A stretch of DNA of 64,000 nucleotides, taken from contig NZ_QJRL01000020.1 of assembly GCF_003205205.1 (NCBI RefSeq), positions 1 through 64,000 on the forward strand, in the 5' to 3' direction. This document shows, piece by piece, positions 25,226 through 34,388 of this stretch (within the stretch, counting starts at the first letter, position 1; the number at the start of each line of letters is the position of its first letter). A model generated the notes under the pieces. That model did no database searches, was not told the DNA's origin, and worked only from the letters and a program-made list of their open reading frames with translations. This stretch comes from Pseudomonas sp. LB-090624 (GTDB lineage Bacteria; Pseudomonadota; Gammaproteobacteria; Pseudomonadales; Pseudomonadaceae). The position numbers were made by a program, and so were the translations under genes.

Positions 25226-26191
25226 TTACCAGGCTATCGGCTCCCGGCTACGCACTCGCACTTGCTGTGCTGGCACCCGGGCATGCCATTGCACCACCCC
25301 CAGCGCCTCCACCTGGAATTCGCTGCGCATCACCCGCCCCTCTTCCTCGAACGACAACTGCAGCAGAAAGTACCCGCTGTTGAGCAGCAGGCCTTCACTC
25401 AGCCGTTCGAACGTTTCGTCATCCACCGCCCCCAGCGCCTGGCGCAATGCGGCCGCATCCACGTACCCCGACGCCGGCCGACCGCTGATGATGCGGCTGA
25501 GCAGCGACCGCGGGTAACGCCCTTCATACAGCGCTTCCAGCAACGGAAGGTGCTCCAGCCCCAGCGCATTGGCGTTAAGACGCCAACCCGTGACCTGGGG
25601 CAAGGCGCACAGCATCGGGTAACGCGCCTGGCGGGTGGCGTCCGGCTCCAGCAACAGGTTCAGCTCACTGGTGTCGAGCATCGGCTGGTTGGCCGCCAAC
25701 CGTGGCGGTTGCTGGCGCAGGTACTGGGCGCTCTCGGCGCCTTGCAGGCGGGCATCGCTGTCGGCATCGAGCCAGTCCGCCAGGGCATCGACCAGGCGTT
25801 CGGCCGCCATGTCATTGCCCAGTAAGTAGCGCAACTGGCGCTCGGCGCGCTCGCCATCGGTACCCAGTAACGCGTTGACATTGAAGCAGGTGTGCTGGTC
25901 GCGTACCCGCAACTGCGCCTGGCCAGCGCCAAAGTCGTAAGCCAGCGGCTGCCCGCGCAAGGCTTGCCAGAACAGCGGGCTTAGCCGCCAGGCAGGATCA
26001 CGCAGGGCCTGCTCGGCATAGGCCAGGCCGGCTTGCTCCATGGCCCGGGTTTGCACCCGCTGGTGCAACAGGCGCACTTCATCAACCTGGCGCCGGCCAT
26101 CTTCCACCAGCCAGGCCATACCCGCTGCCAGCATTGCCAGCACCACCATCACCATCAGCAGGGCCGCGCCCTGCTGTTGCTTGCCAACCAT
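25226..26191 (-). CDS. gspK: Type II secretion minor pseudopilin K, separated from the main operon
   Basis: This 321-residue large minor pseudopilin caps the pseudopilus. The leader KQQQG is cut before AALLMVMVVLAML, with the usual lack of Glu at +5. GspK landmarks include GLAYAEQALRDPAW, HTCFNVNALLG and the helical domain with DALADWLDADSDARL. In model operons gspK lies between gspJ and gspL. Here it is on the same strand but 2.4 kb upstream of the operon start, beyond the divergent phosphatase gene, so it needs its own promoter. The ATG at 26191 has GAGG 9 bases before it; an upstream GTG at 26233 is less likely. Confidence 0.9.
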   Translation of the reverse strand: MVGKQQQGAALLMVMVVLAMLAAGMAWLVEDGRRQVDEVRLLHQRVQTRAMEQAGLAYAEQALRDPAWRLSPLFWQALRGQPLAYDFGAGQAQLRVRDQHTCFNVNALLGTDGERAERQLRYLLGNDMAAERLVDALADWLDADSDARLQGAESAQYLRQQPPRLAANQPMLDTSELNLLLEPDATRQARYPMLCALPQVTGWRLNANALGLEHLPLLEALYEGRYPRSLLSRIISGRPASGYVDAAALRQALGAVDDETFERLSEGLLLNSGYFLLQLSFEEEGRVMRSEFQVEALGVVQWHARVPAQQVRVRSREPIAW

Positions 26192-26337
26192 CCGGGCGTG
26201 CCTCGCTCGCGAAATGAAGACGCCAGTCAACACGCAGCATGTTGCAGGTAAATGGCAATGTCCCCGTCGTCATCTGCACGTCATCTGGGCGCGGCAGGAT
26301 TGCCCTTCCTTTTCATGGCCTTACAGGAGTGGTCGCA

Positions 26338-26571
26338 ATGGGTGGCATTGGAATCTGGCAACTGGTGATCGTACTGCTGATCGTATTCCTGCTGTTTGGT
26401 ACCAAACGGCTCAAGGGCTTGGGTAGCGATGTGGGTGAGGCCATCCAGGGGTTTCGCAAGTCGATGGGTGGCGACAATGACGCCACTCCCCCAGGGCACT
26501 CGCAACTGCAGCAACCATGCCCACTGAATGGCCAGGCTGCACAGCAATCGCAGACGGACCGTCAGGCCTGA
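26338..26571 (+). CDS. tatA: Tat translocase subunit TatA
   Basis: This 77-residue pore-forming subunit of the twin-arginine translocase has one N-terminal helix and the family motif GIWQLVIVLLIVFLLFGTKR, then an amphipathic helix LGSDVGEAIQGFRKSM and a polar tail. The ATG at 26338 has a CAGGAG ribosome site; an in-frame start further upstream (26239) would add a polar extension. It is first of a tight tatABC operon and lies divergent from gspK. Two Tat-type lipoproteins are encoded just upstream, so this set may serve the local phosphatases as well as general export. Confidence 0.94.
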   Translation: MGGIGIWQLVIVLLIVFLLFGTKRLKGLGSDVGEAIQGFRKSMGGDNDATPPGHSQLQQPCPLNGQAAQQSQTDRQA

Positions 26572-26861
26572 TGTTCGAAATAGGCTTCAGCGAGCTGCTG
26601 GTGGTCGGCATCGTCGCCCTGCTGGTACTGGGCCCCGAACGCCTGCCCGTGGCTGCACGTACTCTCGGCCGCGGCCTGGGCCAGGCGCGCCGGGCCATGC
26701 ACGCGCTGCGCACGCAGGTGGAGCGCGAAATCGAGCTACCCGACCTCGACAGTGCCCCGCTGCAGCGTCTGGAGCAGGAAATCCGCCAGGGCATCCGCCC
26801 GAAGGCGGAACCGGCCAATGATGCAGCCACGGTTGCAGTACCCAAGGAAAACGCTTCATGA
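26571..26861 (+). CDS. tatB: Tat translocase subunit TatB
   Basis: This 96-residue receptor subunit binds twin-arginine signals with TatC. The N-terminus is MFEIGFSELLVVGIVALLVL followed by GPERLPVAARTLGRGLGQAR, the standard TatB helix, Glu and Gly-Pro hinge. The tail is short. The ATG overlaps the tatA stop as TGATG, and its own end overlaps tatC by ATGA, so the three genes are translationally coupled. Confidence 0.95.
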   Translation: MFEIGFSELLVVGIVALLVLGPERLPVAARTLGRGLGQARRAMHALRTQVEREIELPDLDSAPLQRLEQEIRQGIRPKAEPANDAATVAVPKENAS

Positions 26862-27619
26862 GTATTGCCATGGACCCGGCAGCGCGCATGCCGCTGACCG
26901 AACACCTGCGCGACCTGCGCAAGCGCCTGGTGCGTTGCCTGGGGCTGGTGGCGCTGGTGTTCGCCGGCCTGTTCCCGTTTGCCCAGACGCTGTACACGCT
27001 CATCTCCGAGCCGCTGCGGCGCTTCTTGCCCGAAGGCGCGAGCATGATCGCCACCAGCGTCACCTCGCCGTTCCTGACACCGTTCAAGCTGACCGCGATG
27101 TGCGCCGTGTTCGTTGCCATGCCGTTGCTGCTGCACCAGGCCTGGGGCTTTCTGGCGCCGGGGCTGTACCGCCATGAACGGCGCATTGCCTTGCCGTTGC
27201 TGGTGTCGAGCATCGTGCTGTTCTATGCCGGCATGGCCTTCGCGTTCTTCCTGGTGTTCCCGATGATGTTCGGCTTCTTTGCCAGCGTGACGCCGGACGG
27301 CGTCGCGATGATGACCGATATCAGCCAGTACCTGGACTTTATCCTGGCGCTGTTTCTGGCGTTCGGGTTGGCCTTCGAGATCCCGGTGGCGACGTTCATC
27401 GTGGTCTGGGTGGGGTTGGCCGATGTGGCCACATTACGGCGCAGCAGGCCCTACGTGGTCGTCGGGTGCTTTGTGGTGGGGATGATCCTGACGCCGCCGG
27501 ATGTGTTTTCGCAGACGATGCTGGCAGTGCCGATGTGGGTGCTGTTCGAGGTGGGGTTGCTGGCTTGCGCCTGGTTGAAGCGGCCTGGGCAGAACAGGGA
27601 GGTTGTAGCTAGACCATAG
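26858..27619 (+). CDS. tatC: Tat translocase subunit TatC
   Basis: This 253-residue, six-helix inner-membrane receptor recognises twin-arginine signals. Landmarks are MPLTEHLRDLRKRLVRCLGL at the N-terminus, SPFLTPFKLTAMCAVFVAMP, FYAGMAFAFFLVFPMMFGFF and the late segment MILTPPDVFSQTMLAVPMW. Length is typical. It completes the tatABC operon and is followed by a REP pair. Confidence 0.96.
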   Translation: MSIAMDPAARMPLTEHLRDLRKRLVRCLGLVALVFAGLFPFAQTLYTLISEPLRRFLPEGASMIATSVTSPFLTPFKLTAMCAVFVAMPLLLHQAWGFLAPGLYRHERRIALPLLVSSIVLFYAGMAFAFFLVFPMMFGFFASVTPDGVAMMTDISQYLDFILALFLAFGLAFEIPVATFIVVWVGLADVATLRRSRPYVVVGCFVVGMILTPPDVFSQTMLAVPMWVLFEVGLLACAWLKRPGQNREVVARP

Positions 27620-27625
27620 GGCCCT

Positions 27626-27712
27626 TTCGCAGGTGAACCCGCTCCCACAGGGAGCTCGCAAGGCTCAAGACCTGTCGAGTACCTGTCGGACCGGGTTCAC
27701 CCGCGAATAGCC
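27626..27712. repeat. Inverted REP pair after tatC
   Basis: One REP unit (TTCGCAGGTGAACCCGCTCC at its core, 27626-27651) and a diverged inverted unit (around 27683-27712, containing GGGTTCACCCGCGAA) form a small BIME-like unit between convergent tatC and the NIF3-like gene. Confidence 0.75.
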
Positions 27713-27722
27713 GTGATGCGTT

Positions 27723-28034
27723 CTAGAACTCGGCGAGCCGCCAGACTTCATAGGCTGGCGTCTCGTACGGGTGGCTCTGCTTGAGTGCAGCGACGACCTG
27801 GACAATCAGCTCGTCAGCCACCACCAGCTCCACCTTCCATTCCTCAACCACCTCGACCTGGCCCGCTTGCCCGAGGAACGGCTGGCTGCCGTCCAACGGG
27901 CGGAACTGGCCCTTGCCCAGGGTTTGCCAGGCGCAGTGGTCATAGTCACCGATGCGCCCGCCACCTGCGGCGAACACAGCGGCCTTGACCACTTCGACAT
28001 GGCTGCCGGGAACGAAGAAGGCGAGCTTGTACAC
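27723..28034 (-). CDS. NIF3-like / YqfO-type small domain protein
   Basis: This 103-residue protein corresponds to the small inserted domain of NIF3/YqfO proteins, standing alone. Motifs are YKLAFFVPGSHVEVVKAAVF, AAGGGRIGDYDHCAW and the tail LKQSHPYETPAYEVWRL. This is a CutA/PII-like fold known from structures. No enzymatic role is established. It lies 3 bases beyond the purL stop on the same strand and is probably transcribed with it. Confidence 0.82.
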   Translation of the reverse strand: MYKLAFFVPGSHVEVVKAAVFAAGGGRIGDYDHCAWQTLGKGQFRPLDGSQPFLGQAGQVEVVEEWKVELVVADELIVQVVAALKQSHPYETPAYEVWRLAEF

Positions 28035-28037
28035 GCC

Positions 28038-31000
28038 TTAGTTCACCCACACACGCGCGTTGCGGAACATACGCATCAGCGCGGCATCTTCCTGCCACTC
28101 GTCCGGGCGCCAGGAGTTCTGCACAGCACGGAACATACGCTCTGGGTGCGGCATCATGATGGTCACTCGGCCGTCACGGCTGGTCAGGCCGGTGATGCCA
28201 CGTGGCGAGCCGTTCGGGTTGGCCGGGTAGGCTTCGGTGACCTTGCCGTGGTTGTCGACGTAGCGCAGGGCCACGCAACCGGACACGTCAGCGGCCAGCA
28301 GTGCTTCTTCGCTGGCGAACTCGGCATGGCCTTCGCCGTGGGCGATAGCGATCGGCATGCGCGAACCGGCCATGCCCTGCAGGAAGATCGAGTTGGACTT
28401 CTGTACTTCGACCATGGCCACGCGCGCCTCGAATTGCTCCGAGCGGTTGCGCACGAAGTGCGGCCAGTGCTCGGTGCCGGGGATCAGCTCGTGCAGGTTG
28501 GACATCATCTGGCACCCGTTGCACACGCCCAGGGCGAAGCTGTCGGTACGCTCGAAGAAGGCCTGGAAAGCATCGCGTGCGCGGCTGTTGAACAGGGCCG
28601 ACTTGGCCCAGCCCTCACCGGCACCCAACACGTCACCGTAGGAGAAACCACCGCAGGCGACCAAGCCCTTGAAGGCTTCGAAGTCGACACGGCCAGCGAG
28701 GATATCGCTCATGTGCACATCGATGGCGGCGAAGCCGGCGCGGTCGAAGGCAGCAGCCATCTCGACCTGGCCGTTGACGCCCTGCTCACGCAGGATGGCC
28801 ACTTGCGGGCGCACGCCCTTCTTGATGTACGGTGCGGCGATGTCGTCGTTGACGTCGAAGCCCAGCTTGACCGACAGGCCCGGGTTGTCTTCCTCGAGCA
28901 GCAGGTCGAATTCCTGGTCAGCGCAGTCGGCGTTGTCACGCAGGCGCTGGATCTGGTAGCTGGTCTCGGCCCACTGGCGCTGCAGCATGCGACGGTCGTC
29001 GTCGAACAGCACTTCGCCGTTCAGGCTGACGGACACTTCAGCGTTGTTGACCGGTTTGCCGATCACCGCGACGCACTGCTCACCCAGGCCAGCAGCGCTG
29101 AACTGCGCCAGCACGTCCGGGGTGGCATCCTGACGCACCTGAATGACCGCGCCCAGCTCTTCGTTGAAGAGGATGGCTGCCACGTCGGCCTTGCTGTCGG
29201 TCAGCGGATCGAGTTGCAGGTCGAGGCCACAGTGGCCGGCGAAGGCCATTTCCAGCACGGTGGTCATCAGGCCGCCGTCAGAGCGGTCGTGGTAGGCCAG
29301 CAGGTGGCCGTCGGCGTTCAGGCCCTGAATCACGGCGAAGAATGCCTTGAGGTCTTCGGCGTCGTCGACGTCCGGTGCCTGTGCGGCGATCTTCCCGTAG
29401 GTCTGGGCCAGGATCGAGGCGCCCATGCGGTTCTTGCCGCGGCCCAGGTCGATCAGGATCAGGTCGGTCTCGCCCTTGTCCATGCGCAGTTGCGGGGTCA
29501 GGGTCTGGCGGATGTCGGTGACCGGGGCGAAGCCGGTGATGATCAGTGACATCGGCGAGGTAACGCTCTTCTCGACGCCCTCTTCGCTCCACTTGGTCTT
29601 CATGGACATGGAGTCTTTGCCGACCGGAATGGTAATGCCCAGTTCCGGGCACAGCTCCATGCCGACAGCCTTCACGGTGTCGTACAGGCGGGCGTCTTCA
29701 CCCGGGTGGCCGGCAGCGGACATCCAGTTGGCCGACAATTTGATGTCGGAGAGCTTTTCGATGCGTGCGGCAGCCAGGTTGGTCAGGGTTTCGCCGATGG
29801 CCATGCGCCCGGATGCCGGGGCGTCCAGCAGTGCCAGCGGAGTACGTTCACCCATGGCCATCGCCTCACCGGTGTAGACGTCGAAGCTGGTGGCGGTAAC
29901 GGCGCAGTCGGCTACCGGGACCTGCCACGGGCCGATCATCTGGTCGCGGGCAACCAGACCGGTGATGGTGCGGTCGCCGATGGTGATCAGGAAGCTCTTG
30001 CTGGCCACCGCGGGATGGTTCAGCACGCGCTGGACGGCGTTGTCCAGGTCCAGCTGGCTTGGGTCGAAATCATCGCCCAGCTCGGCTTCGCGGGTGACCG
30101 AACGGTGCATGCGCGGCGGCTTGCCGAGCAGCACGTCGAGCGGCATGTCTACCGGCGTGTTGGCGAAGTGGCTGTCGGTAACGGTCAGGTGCTGTTCTTC
30201 GGTCGCTTCACCGACCACGGCAAACGGGCAACGCTCGCGCTCGCAGATGGCCTTGAAGCGCTCGAAATCGACCGCGCTGACGGCCAGCACGTAACGCTCT
30301 TGCGATTCGTTGCTCCAGATTTCGTGCGGGGCCATGCCCGGCTCGTCGTTGGGCACGTTGCGCAGCTCGAAGCGGCCACCACGGCCACCGTCGTTGACCA
30401 GCTCAGGGAAGGCGTTGGAGATACCGCCGGCACCGACATCATGGATGAAGGCGATGGGGTTGGCGTCGCCCAGCTGCCAGCAACGGTCGATGACCTCCTG
30501 GCAACGGCGCTCCATTTCCGGGTTTTCGCGCTGTACCGAAGCGAAGTCCAGGTCTGCCGAGCTGGCACCGGTCGCCACCGACGAAGCGGCACCGCCGCCC
30601 AGGCCGATCAGCATGGCCGGGCCGCCGAGCACGATCAGCTTGGCGCCGACCGTGATCTCGCCTTTCTGCACGTGGTCTTCACGGATGTTGCCCATACCAC
30701 CGGCGAGCATGATCGGCTTGTGGTAGCCGCGCACTTCTTCACCGTGCGGGGTGTCGATGGCCTGCTCGAAGGTACGGAAATAACCGGTCAGCGCCGGGCG
30801 ACCGAATTCGTTGTTGAACGCCGCACCGCCCAGTGGGCCTTCGATCATGATATCGAGGGCGTCAACGATACGCTCTGGCTTGCCGTAAGCCTGCTCCCAC
30901 GGCTGTTCGAAGCCCGGGATACGCAGGTTGGAAACGGTGAAGCCGGTCAGGCCAGCCTTGGGCTTGGCGCCACGGCCGGTAGCACCTTCGTCACGGATTT

Positions 31001-31937
31001 CGCCACCAGAGCCGGTGGAAGCGCCCGAGAACGGGGCGATGGCGGTCGGGTGGTTGTGCGTTTCGACCTTCATCAGGATGTGCACCGGCTCCTGCACCGC
31101 GCCGTACTGGCGGGTTTCAGGGTTCGGGAAGAAGCGCCCGGCAACATTGCCGACGATCACCGAGGCGTTGTCCTTGTACGCCGACAGCACACCTTCGTTG
31201 TGCATCTGGTAGGTGTTCTTGATCATGCCGAACAGGCTCTTTTCCTGAGCCTGGCCGTCGATGTCCCAACTGGCGTTGAAGATCTTGTGGCGGCAGTGCT
31301 CGGAGTTGGCCTGGGCGAACATCATCAGTTCGATGTCGTTCGGGTTGCGCTTGAGGCCCTGGAAAGCGTTGACCAGGTAGTCGATCTCGTCTTCGGCCAG
31401 GGCCAGGCCCAGGTCGATGTTGGCCTTGGCCAGGGCATCACGGCCGCCGGCCAGAATGTCGACCGAGGTCATTGGCTTGGGCTGCGCGTGGCTGAACAGG
31501 TCAGCGGCCTGCTCCAGCTGGCCGAGCACACGCTGGGTCATGCGGTCGTGCAGTTCGGCGGCGATCAGGGCGGCGTCAGCGTCGCTCAGGGTGCCGGCCA
31601 CGTAGTAGGCGATACCGCGCTCCAGGCGCTGGATCGACTGCAGGCCGCAGTTGTGGGCGATGTCGCTGGCCTTGCTGGCCCAGGGCGAAATGGTGCCCAG
31701 GCGCGGGACGACCAGGAACAGGCGGCCGGTCGGCTCCTGTACCGGCACGCTCGGGCCGTACTTGAGCAGACGGCCCAGCACCTGCTGCTGGTCGGCGGTC
31801 AGCTCGCCTTCAACATCGGCGAAGTGGGCAAATTCGGCATACAAACCAGTAACAGCGGGGACTTTCTGGCTCAGTTGCTCGAGTAATTTACCGTGGCGAA
31901 AGGCAGAAAGGGCAGGAGCGCCGCGCAGGATCAACAT
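28038..31937 (-). CDS. purL: Phosphoribosylformylglycinamidine synthase, single-chain form
   Basis: This 1299-residue enzyme converts FGAR, glutamine and ATP to FGAM, the fourth step of purine synthesis. It is the large gammaproteobacterial form. It contains an N-terminal PurS-like part, two PurM-like synthetase halves (VETHNHPTAIAPFSGASTGS; GKDSMSMKTKW) and a C-terminal class I glutaminase with nucleophile in FALGVCNGCQMMSNL and His-Glu in MMPHPERMFR. The start MLILRGAPALSAFRHGKLL is typical. A -10-like TAGAAT lies upstream near 31981. It is divergent from mltF across a repeat element. Confidence 0.98.
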   Translation of the reverse strand: MLILRGAPALSAFRHGKLLEQLSQKVPAVTGLYAEFAHFADVEGELTADQQQVLGRLLKYGPSVPVQEPTGRLFLVVPRLGTISPWASKASDIAHNCGLQSIQRLERGIAYYVAGTLSDADAALIAAELHDRMTQRVLGQLEQAADLFSHAQPKPMTSVDILAGGRDALAKANIDLGLALAEDEIDYLVNAFQGLKRNPNDIELMMFAQANSEHCRHKIFNASWDIDGQAQEKSLFGMIKNTYQMHNEGVLSAYKDNASVIVGNVAGRFFPNPETRQYGAVQEPVHILMKVETHNHPTAIAPFSGASTGSGGEIRDEGATGRGAKPKAGLTGFTVSNLRIPGFEQPWEQAYGKPERIVDALDIMIEGPLGGAAFNNEFGRPALTGYFRTFEQAIDTPHGEEVRGYHKPIMLAGGMGNIREDHVQKGEITVGAKLIVLGGPAMLIGLGGGAASSVATGASSADLDFASVQRENPEMERRCQEVIDRCWQLGDANPIAFIHDVGAGGISNAFPELVNDGGRGGRFELRNVPNDEPGMAPHEIWSNESQERYVLAVSAVDFERFKAICERERCPFAVVGEATEEQHLTVTDSHFANTPVDMPLDVLLGKPPRMHRSVTREAELGDDFDPSQLDLDNAVQRVLNHPAVASKSFLITIGDRTITGLVARDQMIGPWQVPVADCAVTATSFDVYTGEAMAMGERTPLALLDAPASGRMAIGETLTNLAAARIEKLSDIKLSANWMSAAGHPGEDARLYDTVKAVGMELCPELGITIPVGKDSMSMKTKWSEEGVEKSVTSPMSLIITGFAPVTDIRQTLTPQLRMDKGETDLILIDLGRGKNRMGASILAQTYGKIAAQAPDVDDAEDLKAFFAVIQGLNADGHLLAYHDRSDGGLMTTVLEMAFAGHCGLDLQLDPLTDSKADVAAILFNEELGAVIQVRQDATPDVLAQFSAAGLGEQCVAVIGKPVNNAEVSVSLNGEVLFDDDRRMLQRQWAETSYQIQRLRDNADCADQEFDLLLEEDNPGLSVKLGFDVNDDIAAPYIKKGVRPQVAILREQGVNGQVEMAAAFDRAGFAAIDVHMSDILAGRVDFEAFKGLVACGGFSYGDVLGAGEGWAKSALFNSRARDAFQAFFERTDSFALGVCNGCQMMSNLHELIPGTEHWPHFVRNRSEQFEARVAMVEVQKSNSIFLQGMAGSRMPIAIAHGEGHAEFASEEALLAADVSGCVALRYVDNHGKVTEAYPANPNGSPRGITGLTSRDGRVTIMMPHPERMFRAVQNSWRPDEWQEDAALMRMFRNARVWVN

Positions 31938-32097
31938 CGTCGGGACAGCCTCAGGAAGGGGTGTGCTTAGAGGCCGTGCATTCTAGCCTAATTCGATGGC
32001 TTTCGGCACCCGCTCTAAGCCACGGCTGCCGGGCGGCGTAACCGGACTTTCGGGTCAGAATTTCGGATGCTCGCCTCAAGATGTTCGTCGCCGGGGA

Positions 32098-32320
32098 GAT
32101 CGAGCGCCGCCCGCGCGGCGCATCGCGAGCTGCGCTCGCTCCTACGGTTGTTTCGGGCCAGTTATTTCTGCGGGATTGGCGCGCGAACGCCGGGGGTGCA
32201 TGACTCGATATCGCGCCGTACGAACAAGGCGGTCGCGCGCGTCTGCCACAGGGATACTGGCCCGAAACAAGCGTAGGAGCGAGCGCAGCTCGCGATGCGC
32301 CGCGCGGGCGGCGCTCGATC
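32098..32320. repeat. Long-armed inverted-repeat element, copy A
   Basis: Left arm 32098-32162 and right arm 32256-32320 are 65-base inverted copies with one mismatch. Each arm holds nested palindromes (for example GCGCCGC...GCGGCGC). The 93-base interior contains ACAAGGCGG and GCGCGCGAACGCC. A second copy with about three-quarters identical interior lies at 43635-43858. No reading frame of note is inside. It fills much of the 494-base divergent gap between purL and mltF; the rest of that gap shows only weak promoter-like hexamers. Confidence 0.85.
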
Positions 32321-32431
32321 GCCCGGACGCTGAACCTCTTAAGTCAAGCCACAGAGCACATCAAGCGCTACCAGACAAGCTAACAGTTGTCGAGATATGG
32401 TTGAGCCGGTCCTTTGCGTATACTGCAACCT

Positions 32432-33889
32432 ATGTTCGCCCACACTGCTTTGCGCCAGCGTTGCGCCAAATGGCTCCTCGCAACCGGACTCTTTCTGCTG
32501 CTCGGTGCCTGCGTTGAAAAACCCAGCACCCTGGAGCGCGTGAAGGAGGACGGCGTGCTGCGCGTAATCACCCGCAACAGCCCAGCCACCTACTTCCAGG
32601 ACCGCAACGGTGAAACCGGCTTCGAATACGAGCTGGTGCAGCATTTCGCCGACGATCTCGGCGTAAAGCTGCAGATCGAGACCGCCGACAACCTGGACGA
32701 ACTCTACGATTCGCTCGGCAAGCCCTCTGGCCCGGTGCTGGCCGCCGCCGGCCTGGTCAGCAGCGAACGGCGCAAGGCCCAGGTAAAGTACTCACACCCG
32801 TATCTGGAAGTGACCCCGCAGGTCGTCTATCGCAACGGCCGACCGCGCCCTACCAACGCCAAGGGCCTAGTCGGCAAGAAGATCATGGTGCTCAAAGGCA
32901 GCAGTCATGCCGACCTGCTGGCCGAGCTGAAAAAGCAGACCCCGGGTCTGGAGTACGAAGAATCCGATGCCGTCGAGGTGGTCGACTTGCTGCGCATGGT
33001 CGACGAAGGGCAGATCGACCTGACCCTGGTCGACTCCAACGAACTGGCGATGAACCAGGTGTACTTCCCCAACGTGCGGGTTGCCTTCGACGTGGGCGAT
33101 ACCCGTGACCAGCGTTGGGCTGTAGCGGCAGGCGAAGACAACAGCCTGCTCAACGAGATCAACGAATTCCTCGACAAGGCGCAGAAGAACGGCACCCTGC
33201 AACGGCTGAAGGACCGCTACTACGGCCACGTCGACGTGCTCGGCTACGTCGGTGCCTATACCTTTGCCCAGCACCTGCAACAGCGCCTGCCCAAGTACGA
33301 GAAACACTTCAAGAGCTACGCCAAGGTTGAACAGGTCGACTGGCGCCTGTTGGCAGCGATCGGCTACCAGGAATCGATGTGGCAGCCGGAAGTCACCTCC
33401 AAGACCGGCGTGCGCGGCCTGATGATGCTGACCCAGCGCACCGCCCAGGCCATGGGCGTGTCGAACCGGCTGGACCCCAAGCAAAGCATCCAGGGCGGTG
33501 CCAAGTACTTCATGAAGATCAAGGCGGAGCTCGACGACAGCATTCAGGAACCGGACCGCACCTGGTTTGCCCTGGCGGCCTACAACGTCGGCAGCGGCCA
33601 TCTGGAAGACGCCCGCACCCTGGCCAAGCGCGAAAAGCTCAACCCGAACAAGTGGTTGGACGTGAAGAAGATGCTGCCGCGGCTGTCACAGAAACAGTGG
33701 TATCGGCAGACCAAGTATGGTTATGCGCGTGGCGGCGAGCCGGTGCACTTCGTGGCCAACATTCGCCGCTACTACGACATCCTCACCTGGGTGACCCAGC
33801 CACAGCTCGAAGGCCAGGTGGCCGAGGGCAACCTGCATGTGCCCGGGGTCAACAAGGACAAGCCGGCGGATCAGCCCCCGCCGATGTAA
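32432..33889 (+). CDS. mltF: Membrane-bound lytic murein transglycosylase F
   Basis: This outer-membrane lipoprotein of about 485 residues cleaves peptidoglycan glycans to 1,6-anhydro ends. It has a signal with lipobox LLLGAC, then a periplasmic solute-binding-like domain (LRVITRNSPATYFQDRNGET), then an SLT domain with catalytic Glu in IGYQESMWQPEVTSKTGVRG and LTQRTAQAMGV, AAYNVGSGHLEDA. The ATG at 32432 is preferred; a TTG at 32414 is in frame but overlaps a possible -10 (TATACT). It is divergent from purL and convergent with tadA. Confidence 0.95.
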   Translation: MFAHTALRQRCAKWLLATGLFLLLGACVEKPSTLERVKEDGVLRVITRNSPATYFQDRNGETGFEYELVQHFADDLGVKLQIETADNLDELYDSLGKPSGPVLAAAGLVSSERRKAQVKYSHPYLEVTPQVVYRNGRPRPTNAKGLVGKKIMVLKGSSHADLLAELKKQTPGLEYEESDAVEVVDLLRMVDEGQIDLTLVDSNELAMNQVYFPNVRVAFDVGDTRDQRWAVAAGEDNSLLNEINEFLDKAQKNGTLQRLKDRYYGHVDVLGYVGAYTFAQHLQQRLPKYEKHFKSYAKVEQVDWRLLAAIGYQESMWQPEVTSKTGVRGLMMLTQRTAQAMGVSNRLDPKQSIQGGAKYFMKIKAELDDSIQEPDRTWFALAAYNVGSGHLEDARTLAKREKLNPNKWLDVKKMLPRLSQKQWYRQTKYGYARGGEPVHFVANIRRYYDILTWVTQPQLEGQVAEGNLHVPGVNKDKPADQPPPM

Positions 33890-33908
33890 GCCCGCAAAGA
33901 TGCTTGTT

Positions 33909-34388
33909 TCAGGCTTTTGCCCGACGGGCCTTGAAAAAGTCGCTAAGGATCTGCCCGCACTCCTCCGCCAGCACGCCCCCCTCCACCATTACCCGGTGGT
34001 TGAGGAAACCCTGGGCGAAGAACTGCCCCTGGCTCTGCACGATCCCCGCCTTGGGTTCCAGTGCTCCGAACACCACACGCATCACCCGCGAATGTACGAT
34101 CAGCCCCGCGCACATGCTGCAGGGTTCCAGGGTCACGTACAGGGTGCTGCCGGGCAGTCGATAATTACTGGCCGACCTGGCCGCCGCACGGATCGCCACC
34201 ATCTCGGCATGTGCACTGGGGTCGCTGTCCAGGATCGGCCGGTTGAAACCCTGCCCGATCACCTGCCCATGCTGCACCAGTAACGCCCCCACCGGCACCT
34301 CGCCCAGCGCTGCGCCCTCGGCGGCCAGGGCCAGGGCCTGACGCATGAATTCCTGGTCGCGACTGCGATCGATGATTTGCGGGCGCAT
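33909..34388 (-). CDS. tadA: tRNA-specific adenosine deaminase (CumB position)
   Basis: This 159-residue enzyme deaminates the wobble adenosine (A34) of tRNA-Arg to inosine. The zinc site is H-A-E in SDPSAHAEMVAIRAA and the two Cys in TLEPCSMCAGLIVHSR; the C-terminus FFKARRAKA is basic. TadA is generally essential. The ATG overlaps the stop of the multicopper oxidase gene as TGATG, so expression is coupled to it. From memory this same two-gene arrangement is cumAB in P. putida GB-1, where cumB corresponds to this gene. Confidence 0.95.
   Translation of the reverse strand: MRPQIIDRSRDQEFMRQALALAAEGAALGEVPVGALLVQHGQVIGQGFNRPILDSDPSAHAEMVAIRAAARSASNYRLPGSTLYVTLEPCSMCAGLIVHSRVMRVVFGALEPKAGIVQSQGQFFAQGFLNHRVMVEGGVLAEECGQILSDFFKARRAKA

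Noticed and set aside
27771..29549. A 592-codon plus-strand frame across the NIF3-like gene and purL
   Set aside because: It lies opposite two real genes, with a composition rich in His, Val and Gln typical of antisense frames in this genome.
29706..31886. A 726-codon open frame antisense to purL
   Set aside because: It is a frame shadow of a GC-rich conserved gene. It has no recognisable domain, and purL on the other strand matches its family along its whole length.
32098..32320. CRISPR array or IS element
   Set aside because: There are only two inverted arms per copy, no regular spacers, and no transposase frame.
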